Positions 43,652 through 52,232 of a stretch of 64,000 bases of DNA are shown piece after piece. The DNA comes from Streptomyces sp. Root1304 (GTDB taxonomy: Bacteria > Actinomycetota > Actinomycetes > Streptomycetales > Streptomycetaceae): positions 162,046-226,045 of the forward strand of contig NZ_LMEP01000004.1 in NCBI RefSeq assembly GCF_001426405.1. Direction: 5' to 3'. The translations under genes and the position numbers were made by a program. A model generated the notes under the pieces. The model did not search any database. It saw only the letters and a program-made list of their open reading frames with translations, and was not told the origin of the DNA. Position 1 is the first letter of the stretch, and every line of letters starts with the position of its first letter.

Positions 43652-45676
43652 ATGCAAGACCATCCTTCGATGGGCAGGCGTCAGTTGCTCATGGCAGGCG
43701 GTGCCCTCGGGCTCGCCGCGGCCGCGGGCCCGCTGCTCACCGCACCGGCCCAGGCCAAGGCCACGGCCGACGGACCCTGCGTCCGCATCACCGATCTCGG
43801 CCCCGGCATCGAGCAGTTCGCGCTCATGAGCGCACTCCAGGTCGGTGACACGGTCTACATCGGGTCCCGCAACCTCGAACCGACCCGGGTGATCGCCTTC
43901 CACCTGCCGACGCGCAAGGTCGTGTCCCAGACCGTCCTCGGCGTGGGTCACTCGATCCAGGCGCTCGCCGCCGACTCCACCGGCAGGTACCTGTACGCGG
44001 GCATCCTGACCAAGGGCGACGAGGGCAGGCCGAACATCTTCCGCTGGGACCTGACCACCCCGGACAAGCCCGCCGTGGGCGTCGGCCGGACCGAGGACCG
44101 CGACATCCGCGACCTCGCCGTCGCCCCCGACGGCACCGTGTACGCCGTCGGCGGCGTGCCGGGCAAGGCGCCCGCGCTGTGGATGTACGACCCGGGCACC
44201 GGCAAAGTGACCAACCTCGGCATCCCCGACCCGAAGGCGACCCTGGCCAGGACCGTCGCCGCCACGGACACCACCGTCTTCTTCGGCGCCGGCAGCACCC
44301 TGGGCGGCGGAGACGGGGCGAGCAAGGCGTCGCTGTACGCGTACGACCGGAAGGCGGGCACCTTCGGCAACGTCACCCCGCCGGAGATGGAGAAGGACCC
44401 CAGCCTGCGCGACCTCCTCGTCCTCGGCGACCGCCTCGTCGTCAGTACAGCGGGCTCGACCGAACCCGCCAAGCTCGCCGTGATGGACCTGGCCGACCTC
44501 TCCTCGTACAGCGTCACGCCCACCACCGGCAAGGTGGTCAAGAATCTGGCCGCGAACGGCGACCTGATCTACTTCGCCACCGATGCGGGCCTGCACTCCT
44601 ACTCGACGGCGAGCAAGGTCGTCGCCCCCGTCGCGTTCGACGGCGACCTCGGCGAGATCTGGGGCCTGGACTACGCCGGCGGCAAGCTGACCGTCGTCTC
44701 GGGTTACGGCTTCGTCGCGGAGATCGACATGGCCGCCGGTGCGTCCTTCGTCACCGAACTCGGTCCGGCGGGCGCCCCCGTCAGTCCCCAGGCCACCATG
44801 GGGATCGCCGCCGACCACCGGTTCGTCTACGTCGGCGGCAACAACGGCATAGCCCGTCACGACCTGCGCAGCGGCAAGGTGGTCAACCTCCGGGCGCCCG
44901 GTGAGGCGAAGGACGCCCAGGTGCTGGACGGGGAGCTCTACACCGGCCAGTACAGCTCGCAGGGCATGTGGACGTACGACCCCCTGCGTGACGAGCAGCC
45001 CCACCAGCTGGCGGCGTTCCCGAGCGAACAGAACCGTCCGCTCGACGTCTGCCACGACCCGATCAACGAGCTCCTGCTGGTCGGCGCGCAGTCCGACACC
45101 GAGGGAGGGGGCTCCCTGTGGACCTACTCCACGAAGACGGGCAAGAAGGCCGCCTACATCAACCCGATCGACAAAAGCCAGTTGGTGCGTGCCGTCGCCA
45201 CCCGGGAAGGCGTCGCGTTCCTCGGCGGAGACAACCCCACCACGCAGGGGCCTCGTGGCACGATCGTAGCCTTCGACCCGGTCGCCGGGCGGGAGCTGTG
45301 GCGCATCGACCTCCCCGCGACCCTGACCACGGGAACGGCTGCACTGGCAGTGCACGGCAAGCACCTGTACGGACTCACCCGTAAGGGCGGCTTCTTCGTC
45401 GTCGACGTCACGATCCGCCGGGTGATCCACACCGCCGACCACCGCGCCCTCTGCCCCGGCTTCGCGGCCATGGTCACCAGCCGGGGCATCGTCTACGGCG
45501 TCTCCGACACCACCCTCTTCCGCTTCGATCCCAAGACCTTCGCCGTCAGCACCGTCGTCCCCGAGATCAACGGCGCCTGGTACAGCGGCCCGCATGTCAA
45601 CGCCGACAACTACGGCCGGCTGTACACCATGCGCGGCCACAACCTCGTCCGCGTCGAGGACAGGCCGGTGATCTGA
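43652..45676 (+). CDS. Tat-exported beta-propeller protein (cassette A)
   Basis: A 674-residue secreted protein. MGRRQLLMAGGALGLAAAAG is a twin-arginine signal. The mature part consists of repeated four-stranded units of 40-60 residues with motifs such as GRYLYAG, DLAVAPDGTVYAVGG, GEIWGLDYAGGKLTVV, HRFVYVGGNNGIARHDLR and GVAFLGGDNP, a seven- or eight-bladed propeller. It resembles the protein at 61714-63693 along its full length (shared GEIWGL, NPIDK, NLVR). Several polysaccharide lyase families have propeller folds, and the gene is followed after 2 nt by a lyase-like gene, so a lyase or glycan-binding role is plausible. I cannot assign a family. AAAGGAG precedes the ATG. Confidence 0.78.
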   Translation: MQDHPSMGRRQLLMAGGALGLAAAAGPLLTAPAQAKATADGPCVRITDLGPGIEQFALMSALQVGDTVYIGSRNLEPTRVIAFHLPTRKVVSQTVLGVGHSIQALAADSTGRYLYAGILTKGDEGRPNIFRWDLTTPDKPAVGVGRTEDRDIRDLAVAPDGTVYAVGGVPGKAPALWMYDPGTGKVTNLGIPDPKATLARTVAATDTTVFFGAGSTLGGGDGASKASLYAYDRKAGTFGNVTPPEMEKDPSLRDLLVLGDRLVVSTAGSTEPAKLAVMDLADLSSYSVTPTTGKVVKNLAANGDLIYFATDAGLHSYSTASKVVAPVAFDGDLGEIWGLDYAGGKLTVVSGYGFVAEIDMAAGASFVTELGPAGAPVSPQATMGIAADHRFVYVGGNNGIARHDLRSGKVVNLRAPGEAKDAQVLDGELYTGQYSSQGMWTYDPLRDEQPHQLAAFPSEQNRPLDVCHDPINELLLVGAQSDTEGGGSLWTYSTKTGKKAAYINPIDKSQLVRAVATREGVAFLGGDNPTTQGPRGTIVAFDPVAGRELWRIDLPATLTTGTAALAVHGKHLYGLTRKGGFFVVDVTIRRVIHTADHRALCPGFAAMVTSRGIVYGVSDTTLFRFDPKTFAVSTVVPEINGAWYSGPHVNADNYGRLYTMRGHNLVRVEDRPVI

Positions 45677-45678
45677 CC

Positions 45679-46530
45679 ATGAAGAAGTCGACGAGGCGGT
45701 CCGCCATCGCCGTGGCCATGGCGGGAACGCTGACCATCGCCGGCCTGGCCACCGCGCAGGCGGGGCAGGACGGCGGGAGCGAGTCTTCGGTGGTCTCGTG
45801 CACCACCAGTAGCAGCGTCCCTGTCCTGCTGGCCATCGATTACAGGAACGGCGAACTGAACTCCGGCATCCCGAACCTGACCACGACGCACGCGACTGCG
45901 GCCGACGCTTCGTACGTCGTAGAGTCGGGCGAGGACCACGCCGTTGCGCACAAGGTGACCCTGGGCGATCCCGCTTACGTCTCCGACGGCGCCCCGCGCA
46001 GCGAGAGCGCCACGAACGACGTCTACGAGGGAAAGTTCGTCGTCGGCGACAAGCAGCGGTACGAGTTCAGCGTCCTGCTGAAGGACTGGGATACGTGGGA
46101 GTCCGGGGAGTCGGAAACCGGCGACATCATCTTCCAGGGGAAGCACGCCGGCGGAAACCTTCCCTCCTTCTACCTCATGACCAAGCGGAACAGCATCGCC
46201 TTCCGGTCGCCGACCCTCGACCTCCAGTCCACCGTGGTCGGCGACTTCCGCCCCCACATCGGTCAGTGGATGCACTTCCGCGTGGACGTGAGCTGGACGG
46301 ACGACAGCACCGGCTACTACAAGGTCTCCACACGGATGCCCGGCGAAGCGGATTACACGCTGCGGCAGACGTACGAGAACGTGCAGACCTTCCACCCCGT
46401 CAACCCGGCCGACTTCGGCTACATCAAGTGGGGCCTCTACCGCCCCGGCCAGACGATCGAAAAGGGGGACGTACCGACGCGCGTCGTCTACCACGACGAC
46501 ATCCGCGTCCTGGATCTCTCCCAGGGCTGA
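45679..46530 (+). CDS. secreted polysaccharide lyase-like protein (heparin lyase I fold)
   Basis: A 283-residue protein with a Sec signal (cleavage probably after TAQA, about residue 28). The C-terminal half matches the jelly-roll polysaccharide lyase domain found in heparin lyase I and glucuronan lyase-like proteins: DIIFQGKHAGGNLPSFYLMTKR, HIGQWMHFRVDVSWTDDSTGYYKVSTRM and YIKWGLYRPG with a final VVYHDDIRVLDL strand. Such enzymes cleave uronate-containing polysaccharides by beta-elimination. The ATG is 2 nt after the propeller stop, so the two are co-expressed. The substrate cannot be read; the fold assignment is from recalled motifs and should be tested. Confidence 0.65.
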   Translation: MKKSTRRSAIAVAMAGTLTIAGLATAQAGQDGGSESSVVSCTTSSSVPVLLAIDYRNGELNSGIPNLTTTHATAADASYVVESGEDHAVAHKVTLGDPAYVSDGAPRSESATNDVYEGKFVVGDKQRYEFSVLLKDWDTWESGESETGDIIFQGKHAGGNLPSFYLMTKRNSIAFRSPTLDLQSTVVGDFRPHIGQWMHFRVDVSWTDDSTGYYKVSTRMPGEADYTLRQTYENVQTFHPVNPADFGYIKWGLYRPGQTIEKGDVPTRVVYHDDIRVLDLSQG

Positions 46531-46650
46531 GCCCGCGGGGCGAGGCTCCTCCATCGCTAGGAAGTCCTCGCCCTCACAGCCGTGTCACGACGCGGCACGA
46601 GATACGAACCAGTGGTCAGAACGGCCTGAGTCACCAGTGAGAGTGTTCCC

Positions 46651-47583
46651 GTGAGACATGTCATCGCCCTCGATGTGGGGGGCACCGGAATGAAAGCGGC
46701 TCTGGTCGGGCTGGACGGGGCGCTGTTGTACGCGGCGCGGCGGGCCACCGGGCGCGAGCGGGGGCCCGACGCCGTCGTGGAGTCGATCGTCGGCTTCGCA
46801 AAGGAGCTGCGCGCCCACGGAGAGAGGCACTTCGGCACGGCGGCCGAGGCCGCAGGGGTCGCCGTGCCCGGCACCGTCGACGCGGAGCGCGGCGTCGCCG
46901 TCTACTCCGCCGGCCTGGGCTGGCGGAACGTCCCGCTGCGGGGGCTGATCAGCTACAGGCTCGGGCGGATCCCCGTCGCGCTCGGGCACGACGTGCGCAC
47001 CGGCGGCCTTGCCGAGGGCCGCATCGGGGCGGGCCGGGGCACCGGCCGGTTCCTGTACGTGTCGCTCGGCACCGGCATCGCCGGTGCGATCGGTCTGGAC
47101 GGCGGCATCGAGGCCGGCGCCCGCGGCGGCGCCGGCGAGCTCGGCCACATCGTCGTACGACCCGGCGGCCCTGCGTGCGGCTGCGGCGGGCGCGGCTGTC
47201 TGGAGGCCGTGGCCTCCGCAGCCGCGGTCGGTCGCGCCTGGGCCGTGGCGAGCGGTGACCCCGCCGCCGACGCCGCCGACTGCGCCCGGGCCGTCGCGGC
47301 GGGCGACGAGGCGGCGAACGGGGTGTGGCGGGCGGCGGTCGACGCCCTCGCCGACGGCCTGCTCACCGCGCTCACGGTCCTGGACCCCCGCACACTGATC
47401 ATCGGCGGCGGCCTCGCCGAGGCCGGAGAAACCCTGCTCGCACCCCTACGCGCCGCAGTGGCGGAACGCATCACGTTCCAGAAGCTCCCCACGATCGTCC
47501 CGGCGGCCCTCGGGGACGCCGCCGGGTGCGTGGGTGCGGGGCTGCTAGCCCGGGACCTGCTCGCCGCGGCGGCAGCTGTCTGA
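46651..47583 (+). CDS. ROK-family sugar kinase
   Basis: A 310-residue ROK kinase without a DNA-binding domain. The phosphate-binding motif is ALDVGGTGMKAALVG, the sugar-binding/catalytic Asp region is VALGHDVRTGGLAEGRIG, and the ROK zinc motif is GELGHIVVRPGGPACGCGGRGCLEAVAS. It should phosphorylate a hexose or N-acetylhexosamine released inside the cell. GTG start at 46651; 120 nt separate it from the lyase gene, so it may have its own promoter. It ends cassette A. Confidence 0.88.
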   Translation: MRHVIALDVGGTGMKAALVGLDGALLYAARRATGRERGPDAVVESIVGFAKELRAHGERHFGTAAEAAGVAVPGTVDAERGVAVYSAGLGWRNVPLRGLISYRLGRIPVALGHDVRTGGLAEGRIGAGRGTGRFLYVSLGTGIAGAIGLDGGIEAGARGGAGELGHIVVRPGGPACGCGGRGCLEAVASAAAVGRAWAVASGDPAADAADCARAVAAGDEAANGVWRAAVDALADGLLTALTVLDPRTLIIGGGLAEAGETLLAPLRAAVAERITFQKLPTIVPAALGDAAGCVGAGLLARDLLAAAAAV

Positions 47584-47618
47584 CGGCCGCCGCCCACGGC
47601 TCGTTCAGCGAGGAGCCC

Positions 47619-47654
47619 AGGGCGTGCACCGGCCGGCGTGGCGGTGCACGCCCT
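47619..47654. terminator. bidirectional terminator hairpin
   Basis: A perfect 13-bp stem (AGGGCGTGCACCG at 47619-47631, CGGTGCACGCCCT at 47642-47654) with a 10-nt loop lies in the gap between the ROK kinase gene and the convergent DUF202 gene. It probably ends transcription from both sides. Confidence 0.65.
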
Positions 47655-47735
47655 GTCGGGCCGGTGGATCGTCGTCTGCCCGTCGCCCGTCGCCCGTTGC
47701 CCGACGGAGGGGCGGTGGTGGGCGGATGCCGAGTG

Positions 47736-48038
47736 CTACAGGACGTGGACGACGGCGATCGCTGCCAGCGTGAGCGTGGTGGCAAGGGCGGCGGCCGCAG
47801 TGCCCGGCGCCATGGTCGGAGGTTCCTCGGCGTGGCGCAACGTTGTGATCCGGTGGTGCGCGACGGCCCAGAAGGTGAGCAGTGCGGTGACCATGGCCGC
47901 GGCGAGTATCGCGGGGGAGTGGGCTGTCTGACGGCTCGCGAGAAGGGCCGTGACCGTCCAGGTGAGGGTGGTCCGGCGCCAGGCGAGCCGTGTGCGTTCG
48001 GGTTGGAGCCCGGGGTCGCGGTTGCTCGGTGCGGTCAT
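47736..48038 (-). CDS. small DUF202-like membrane protein
   Basis: A 100-residue protein with three predicted membrane helices. The N-terminal LQPERTRLAWRRTTLTWTVTALL is the conserved DUF202 signature. Function unknown. Its ATG overlaps the stop of the next upstream DUF202 gene (ATGA). Confidence 0.82.
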   Translation of the reverse strand: MTAPSNRDPGLQPERTRLAWRRTTLTWTVTALLASRQTAHSPAILAAAMVTALLTFWAVAHHRITTLRHAEEPPTMAPGTAAAALATTLTLAAIAVVHVL

Positions 48039-48451
48039 GCGCTGCCCTGGGCCACGACGGCCACCATGGTGACGGAGACGATGGTCACCAAGGCGGCGAG
48101 CAGCGCGGGAAAGGCGGTGGCCGGCAGGTCCTCGCCGCGTCGTATCGCCCGTTCGCAGCGGACCCAGTGGTGCACCGCCCGCACGGCGCACAGCGCGCCC
48201 ACGCCGATGGTGGCGAGTGCCAGAGCCGCCCGCACCGTCCCGTCGAGGTCCGTCAGGAACTGGTCGACGGCGAAGCCACCACCGATGAGCGCGAGCGCTG
48301 TCCGTATCCAGGCGAGGAAGGTCCGCTCGTTGGCGAGAGAGAAGCGGTAGTCGGGCGTTTCACCGTCGTCGCGGATGCGTCTGGGCGTGAACGAAAGGCG
48401 GATGGTCTGTGCGGAGTCGCCCATGCCGGGCCCGCGTCGGCCCGGGCTCAT
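48035..48451 (-). CDS. YidH-like DUF202 membrane protein
   Basis: A protein of up to 138 residues with three membrane helices and the signature YRFSLANERTFLAWIRTALALIGGGFAVDQ of YidH/DUF202 proteins. The two DUF202 genes are commonly paired. Function unknown. The ATG at 48451 overlaps the stop of the ROK regulator gene; an in-frame ATG at 48424 is also possible. Confidence 0.85.
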   Translation of the reverse strand: MSPGRRGPGMGDSAQTIRLSFTPRRIRDDGETPDYRFSLANERTFLAWIRTALALIGGGFAVDQFLTDLDGTVRAALALATIGVGALCAVRAVHHWVRCERAIRRGEDLPATAFPALLAALVTIVSVTMVAVVAQGSA

Positions 48452-49623
48452 CCGGCCGTGACGCTGCTGTGGGCGCCGCTGGTGTCCGGATCGGAGGTGC
48501 TGGCGGTGAAGAGCTGTGCCAGGACGGTGTAGGCGGCGCCGGCGGCGTGACTGGAGGGGCCGGTCGCGGCGATCTCCAGCGCGGGGGGAGTGCTGGTGCC
48601 GTGAGCGTACTGCCGTCGGAACACCTGCTCCGTCCGGGCGGTGAGTGCCGGCAGGTTCATCTCGGGCGTGAAGGCGACCACGACCCGTTCCGGGCCGAGC
48701 ATCTTGGCGGCGTTGGCCACGGCGGTGCCGAGGCTGTCGGCGGCGCTCTCGATGATGTCGTCGTCGCGGCCGACGGGGCTTCCCGGCTTCGCACCGCGCC
48801 TTTCGAGCTCTCGCTGGATACCCCAGTGACTGGCCCAGGTCTCCAGGCAGTCCTCGGCACCGCAGTGGCAGGGCCGCCCGGCATCTGTGCCGACGCGGGA
48901 GTGGGCGAACCCCCCGGCGCTGCCGCTGAAGCCACGGTGAATGCGTCCCCGCACCACCACGGAGGCTCCCAGACTCGCTCCCACGCTGAAGATCATGAGA
49001 TCCCGGCCGGTGAGTCTGTCGTCGAAGAGCAGCAGACCGGAGGCCAAGGCGTTGACGTAGCTGTCGAGCACGACGGGAGCCTCCAGCAGCGCCGTCAACC
49101 GACGCTGGAGCGGTACGTTCTCCCAGCCCATCGATCCGCTGTGCCGGACGACGCCGCCCTGCTGGTCGACCACGCCCGACACGGCGACGCCGACGCCGAT
49201 GAGGGTCGCGGAGGTCTTGCTCGCGCCGGCGAGGGCCACCGCGCGGGCGACGCTCTCGCCGACGTCCTGCGGGCGGGTGGAGGCCAGTGGCTCCTGGTGG
49301 GCGGCGACGACGTCACCCCGCAGGTTGACCAGCACCACGTAGGCCTCGGTGTCCGACAGCCTGACGCCGGCGGCGAGTACGGCGTCGGTGCCCAGGTCGA
49401 GCAGGCGGGCGGGCCTGCCTCCGGTGTTGCGTACGGCGTCGGTCTCCGTGAGCAGCCCGGCGCCCAGCAGCCGGGTCGTGATGCCGGTGACGGTCGCCGG
49501 ACTCAGTCCGGTCTCGGCGGCGATCCTGGCCCTGGCCACAGGGCGATGAGCACGGACGACATCGAGAACCAGGGCTTCGTTGATCTCGCGGATCAGGGCT
49601 TTGCTCCCGGCGCGTGGCCTCAT
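48448..49623 (-). CDS. ROK-family transcriptional repressor
   Basis: A 391-residue ROK regulator. An N-terminal winged helix (INEALVLDVVRAHRPVARARIAAETGLSPATVTGITTRLLGAGLL) is followed by the ROK sugar-binding fold. The zinc motif is FAHSRVGTDAGRPCHCGAEDC. It is divergent from cassette B with 120 bp between the starts, and is the best candidate for binding the 21-bp element at 49697-49717 and its copy at 63802-63822. Its gene ends in a 4-nt overlap with a DUF202 gene. Confidence 0.89.
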   Translation of the reverse strand: MRPRAGSKALIREINEALVLDVVRAHRPVARARIAAETGLSPATVTGITTRLLGAGLLTETDAVRNTGGRPARLLDLGTDAVLAAGVRLSDTEAYVVLVNLRGDVVAAHQEPLASTRPQDVGESVARAVALAGASKTSATLIGVGVAVSGVVDQQGGVVRHSGSMGWENVPLQRRLTALLEAPVVLDSYVNALASGLLLFDDRLTGRDLMIFSVGASLGASVVVRGRIHRGFSGSAGGFAHSRVGTDAGRPCHCGAEDCLETWASHWGIQRELERRGAKPGSPVGRDDDIIESAADSLGTAVANAAKMLGPERVVVAFTPEMNLPALTARTEQVFRRQYAHGTSTPPALEIAATGPSSHAAGAAYTVLAQLFTASTSDPDTSGAHSSVTAG

Positions 49624-49696
49624 GACTGGCGGCTCCTTCTGCTGATCGCTCGATGTGGACGGGGCTCCGTCCTCTGGGCGCGTGGGCCCAGTCTAG

Positions 49697-49737
49697 TTTA
49701 TTCGGTCATTGACAGAAGTAACTCTCGGGGTTAGCTT
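49697..49737 (+). promoter_or_regulatory. cassette B promoter with ROK-type element, leaderless start
   Basis: TTGACA (49709-49714) and TAGCTT (49732-49737) are 17 bp apart, a near-consensus housekeeping promoter. The -10 ends 7 nt before the ATG at 49744, so the transcript should begin at the start codon. The element TTTATTCGGTCATTGACA plus GAA (49697-49717) covers the -35 and is repeated without mismatch, also over a -35, at 63802-63822 on the other strand. Confidence 0.7.
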
Positions 49738-49743
49738 CGCCGC

Positions 49744-50787
49744 ATGAGTCACCACCTCGGAGTGGGCCAGGAGCAGCGCCTTCTGGGCTCACACATCCGG
49801 ATCCTCCTGAGCGTCCCTCCAGGAGAGAAGGAAGCCTTCTTCCCTCCGGCGACACTTCAGGCACTGGCAGCGCTCGGTGAGGTCACCGAGCGGGAGCCGG
49901 CCGCGCTGCAGACGGAGGACGCCTTTCGCCGGGCCCTCGACGGCGTACACGTTCTCGTCACCGCCTGGGGATTCCCCCGGCTCGACGCCGCCCGCCTCGC
50001 GCTGGCACCCGACCTGCGTTTCGTCATGCACGCCGCGTCCTCGCTCCACTGGCTCGTCAGCGACGACTTCTGGGCCACCGGCCTGCCCGTCTCCCAGGCG
50101 GGAGCGGCGATGGCCCCGGCCGTGGCGGAGCTCTCCCTGGGCTTCACGCTGTCCCTGCTGCGCCGTACCCACCGCCACGACCACGCGCTCCACTCCGGCC
50201 GGAGCTGGGAGACGGTTGCCGGTTCCGAGCGGGCACGCGAGATCAGCGGGGCCCGCATCGGGGTCGTCGGCGCCTCACGGACCGGGCGGCGTTACATCGA
50301 CATGTGCCGGGCGCTCGGTGCCGACATCCGCGTCTACGACCCGTACGTCCAGCCCTGTGATCCGCTCGCCGAGTTCACCACCGGACTGCGGGACCTGCTC
50401 GCCTCCAGCGACGTCGTCGCCGTACACGCCCCGGCCACACCGGAGACGCACGGCATGATCGGCGCGGACGAGATCGCCGCGATGCGGGACGGCACCCGGT
50501 TCGTCAATACCTCCCGGCCCTCGATCGTGGACATGGACGCCCTGTTCGAGGCGGTCGCCTCGGGTCGGATCGACGCCGCCCTGGACGTGTTCGACCGCGA
50601 GCCGCTGCCCGTCGACGACCGCTGGCGCCGCCTGCCGAACGCCCTCCTCACGCCGCACATCGCCGGCGCGACCAGCGACTCGCGGCAACGCGCGGGGCGG
50701 ATCGTCGTGGAGGAGATCCGCCGGCACCTGGCAGGAGAGCCTCTGGAGCACGCGCTGACGCGCGAGGACCTGGCGAGGATGGGATGA
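49744..50787 (+). CDS. D-2-hydroxyacid dehydrogenase (cassette B)
   Basis: A 347-residue paralogue of the protein at 42516. GVVGASRTGRRYIDMC is the NAD-binding loop, FVNTSRPSIVDMDAL replaces the usual NTARG motif with NTSRP, and LLTPHIAGATSDSR holds the catalytic histidine. It opens the cassette B transcript from a leaderless ATG, and its stop overlaps the sulfatase start. A role in reducing a 2-keto acid (hydroxypyruvate-like) formed from the sugar is inferred. Confidence 0.86.
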   Translation: MSHHLGVGQEQRLLGSHIRILLSVPPGEKEAFFPPATLQALAALGEVTEREPAALQTEDAFRRALDGVHVLVTAWGFPRLDAARLALAPDLRFVMHAASSLHWLVSDDFWATGLPVSQAGAAMAPAVAELSLGFTLSLLRRTHRHDHALHSGRSWETVAGSERAREISGARIGVVGASRTGRRYIDMCRALGADIRVYDPYVQPCDPLAEFTTGLRDLLASSDVVAVHAPATPETHGMIGADEIAAMRDGTRFVNTSRPSIVDMDALFEAVASGRIDAALDVFDREPLPVDDRWRRLPNALLTPHIAGATSDSRQRAGRIVVEEIRRHLAGEPLEHALTREDLARMG

Positions 50788-52232
50788 CCGCGACCACGGC
50801 ACGCAACATTCTGCTGCTCCACTGCCACGACCTGGGCCGGTTCCTCGGCGCGTACGAGGTTCCCACCGTGGTCTCACCGCACCTGGACGCCCTCGCCGCG
50901 CAGTCGGCCCTGTTCGAGGCGGCGTTCGCCACAGCCCCGCACTGCAGCCCCGCCCGGGCCTCCCTGTTCACCGGCACCTACCCGCAGGCCAACGGGGTCC
51001 TCGGACTCACCCACGACCCCTTCGGCTGGGATCTCACCGACCCCTCGACCCACCTCGCCGGCCGTCTGCGCGCGGCAGGATACGCGACCGAACTCATCGG
51101 CGTGCACCACGAGTCACGGGTCCTGGCGGACGACGTCGTGGCCGAGCGCCTCGGCTTCGACCGGGTCCGCAGCGGCGGTGACCGGGACACCGTCGTCGAG
51201 CGCACCGTCGAGGCCCTCGACCGGGCGGCCGCGTCGGACTCCCCCTTCTACCTCCAGGTCGGATTCCACGAACCGCACCGCACACCGTCGAAGAACGACC
51301 GACCCGGAGTCATGGGGTTCCTCGGCGGCAAGGTGACCGCGGACGACTCCCTCGGGCTCACCGTCCCCCCGTACCTCCAGGACGACGAGGGCGCCCGCGA
51401 AGAGATCGCCGAACTGCAGGGCGCCGTACGCCACATGGACGAGGGCGTCGGGAGCATCCTGGCCCACCTCGACGCTCTCGGTCTGAACGACGACACCATC
51501 GTCGTGTTCACCACCGACCACGGCCTCGCGCTGCCCCGGGCGAAGTGCACCCTCTACGACCCCGGCCTGGAAGTCGCGCTCATGATGCGCGTACCAGGCC
51601 GGCCCGACTGGTGCGCCCGCCGCGTCGAAGGCCAGGTCAGCCATGTCGACGTCCTGCCCACCCTGTTCGAACTCGTCGGCCTGCCAGAGCCCGCGGACGG
51701 TCAGGGCGTCAGCCTGGTCCCCGTCGTGGAACAGGACCGCCCGGCTCGTACCCACACCTTCGGGCAGCTGTCCCACCACATCTACTACGACCCGAAGCGC
51801 TCGGTGCGGTCCGCGTCGCACAAGCTGGTCGTGAACTTCTCCAACGCCCCGCGGGCCATGGACCCCACCCAGTCGTGGATACGGCGCAGCCTCCCCGTGG
51901 ACCTCAACGGCTCCAGCATCGGCTCCAGTCCCGCTCTGGAGCTGTACGACCTGGTCCGCGATCCGCACGAGCGGGACAACCGTGCCCTGGACCCCGCCTA
52001 CGAGGGCGTCCGGGGCGAACTCGCCGCCGCGTTGCTGGACTGGATGCGCGCCACCGGCGATCCGCTCCTCAGCGCGCCGCCGCTGCAACGGCGTCATCAG
52101 GACGCTCTCACCGCTCTGGGCCACGCCGCCCACGACCACGGGACGCAGCCGCTTCCCGGTCCGTCCGCCCCCATCTGTCACTCCCTTGCCGACAAGGCCG
52201 TCGCACCCCCACGAGAGAGAGAAACAGCATGA
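50784..52232 (+). CDS. cytoplasmic type I sulfatase, N-sulfoglucosamine sulfohydrolase-like
   Basis: A 482-residue alkaline-phosphatase-fold sulfatase with no signal peptide. C54 in CSPARASLFTG is the Cys-type motif (C-x-P-x-R) that is converted to formylglycine. Other conserved parts are GFHEPHR and VVFTTDHGLALPRAKCTLYDPG. The overall layout (VSPHLDALAAQSALFEAAFAT, PFYLQVGFHEPHR, MDEGVGSILAHLD, LYDLVRDPHERDNRALDP) resembles the SGSH-like S1_8 group. The first metal-binding DD is replaced by HD (LLHCHDLGR), a variant I recall in bacterial relatives. It should remove sulfate from imported saccharides. The specificity (N-sulfate or O-sulfate) is open. Confidence 0.86.
   Translation: MTATTARNILLLHCHDLGRFLGAYEVPTVVSPHLDALAAQSALFEAAFATAPHCSPARASLFTGTYPQANGVLGLTHDPFGWDLTDPSTHLAGRLRAAGYATELIGVHHESRVLADDVVAERLGFDRVRSGGDRDTVVERTVEALDRAAASDSPFYLQVGFHEPHRTPSKNDRPGVMGFLGGKVTADDSLGLTVPPYLQDDEGAREEIAELQGAVRHMDEGVGSILAHLDALGLNDDTIVVFTTDHGLALPRAKCTLYDPGLEVALMMRVPGRPDWCARRVEGQVSHVDVLPTLFELVGLPEPADGQGVSLVPVVEQDRPARTHTFGQLSHHIYYDPKRSVRSASHKLVVNFSNAPRAMDPTQSWIRRSLPVDLNGSSIGSSPALELYDLVRDPHERDNRALDPAYEGVRGELAAALLDWMRATGDPLLSAPPLQRRHQDALTALGHAAHDHGTQPLPGPSAPICHSLADKAVAPPRERETA

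Noticed and set aside
50784..50950. Inactive sulfatase because the first metal-binding Asp is replaced by His (HCHDLGR)
   Set aside because: The CSPAR motif, the later DHG and histidine residues and the adjacent FGE are intact, and I recall the HDLGR variant in bacterial relatives; inactivity is not supported.
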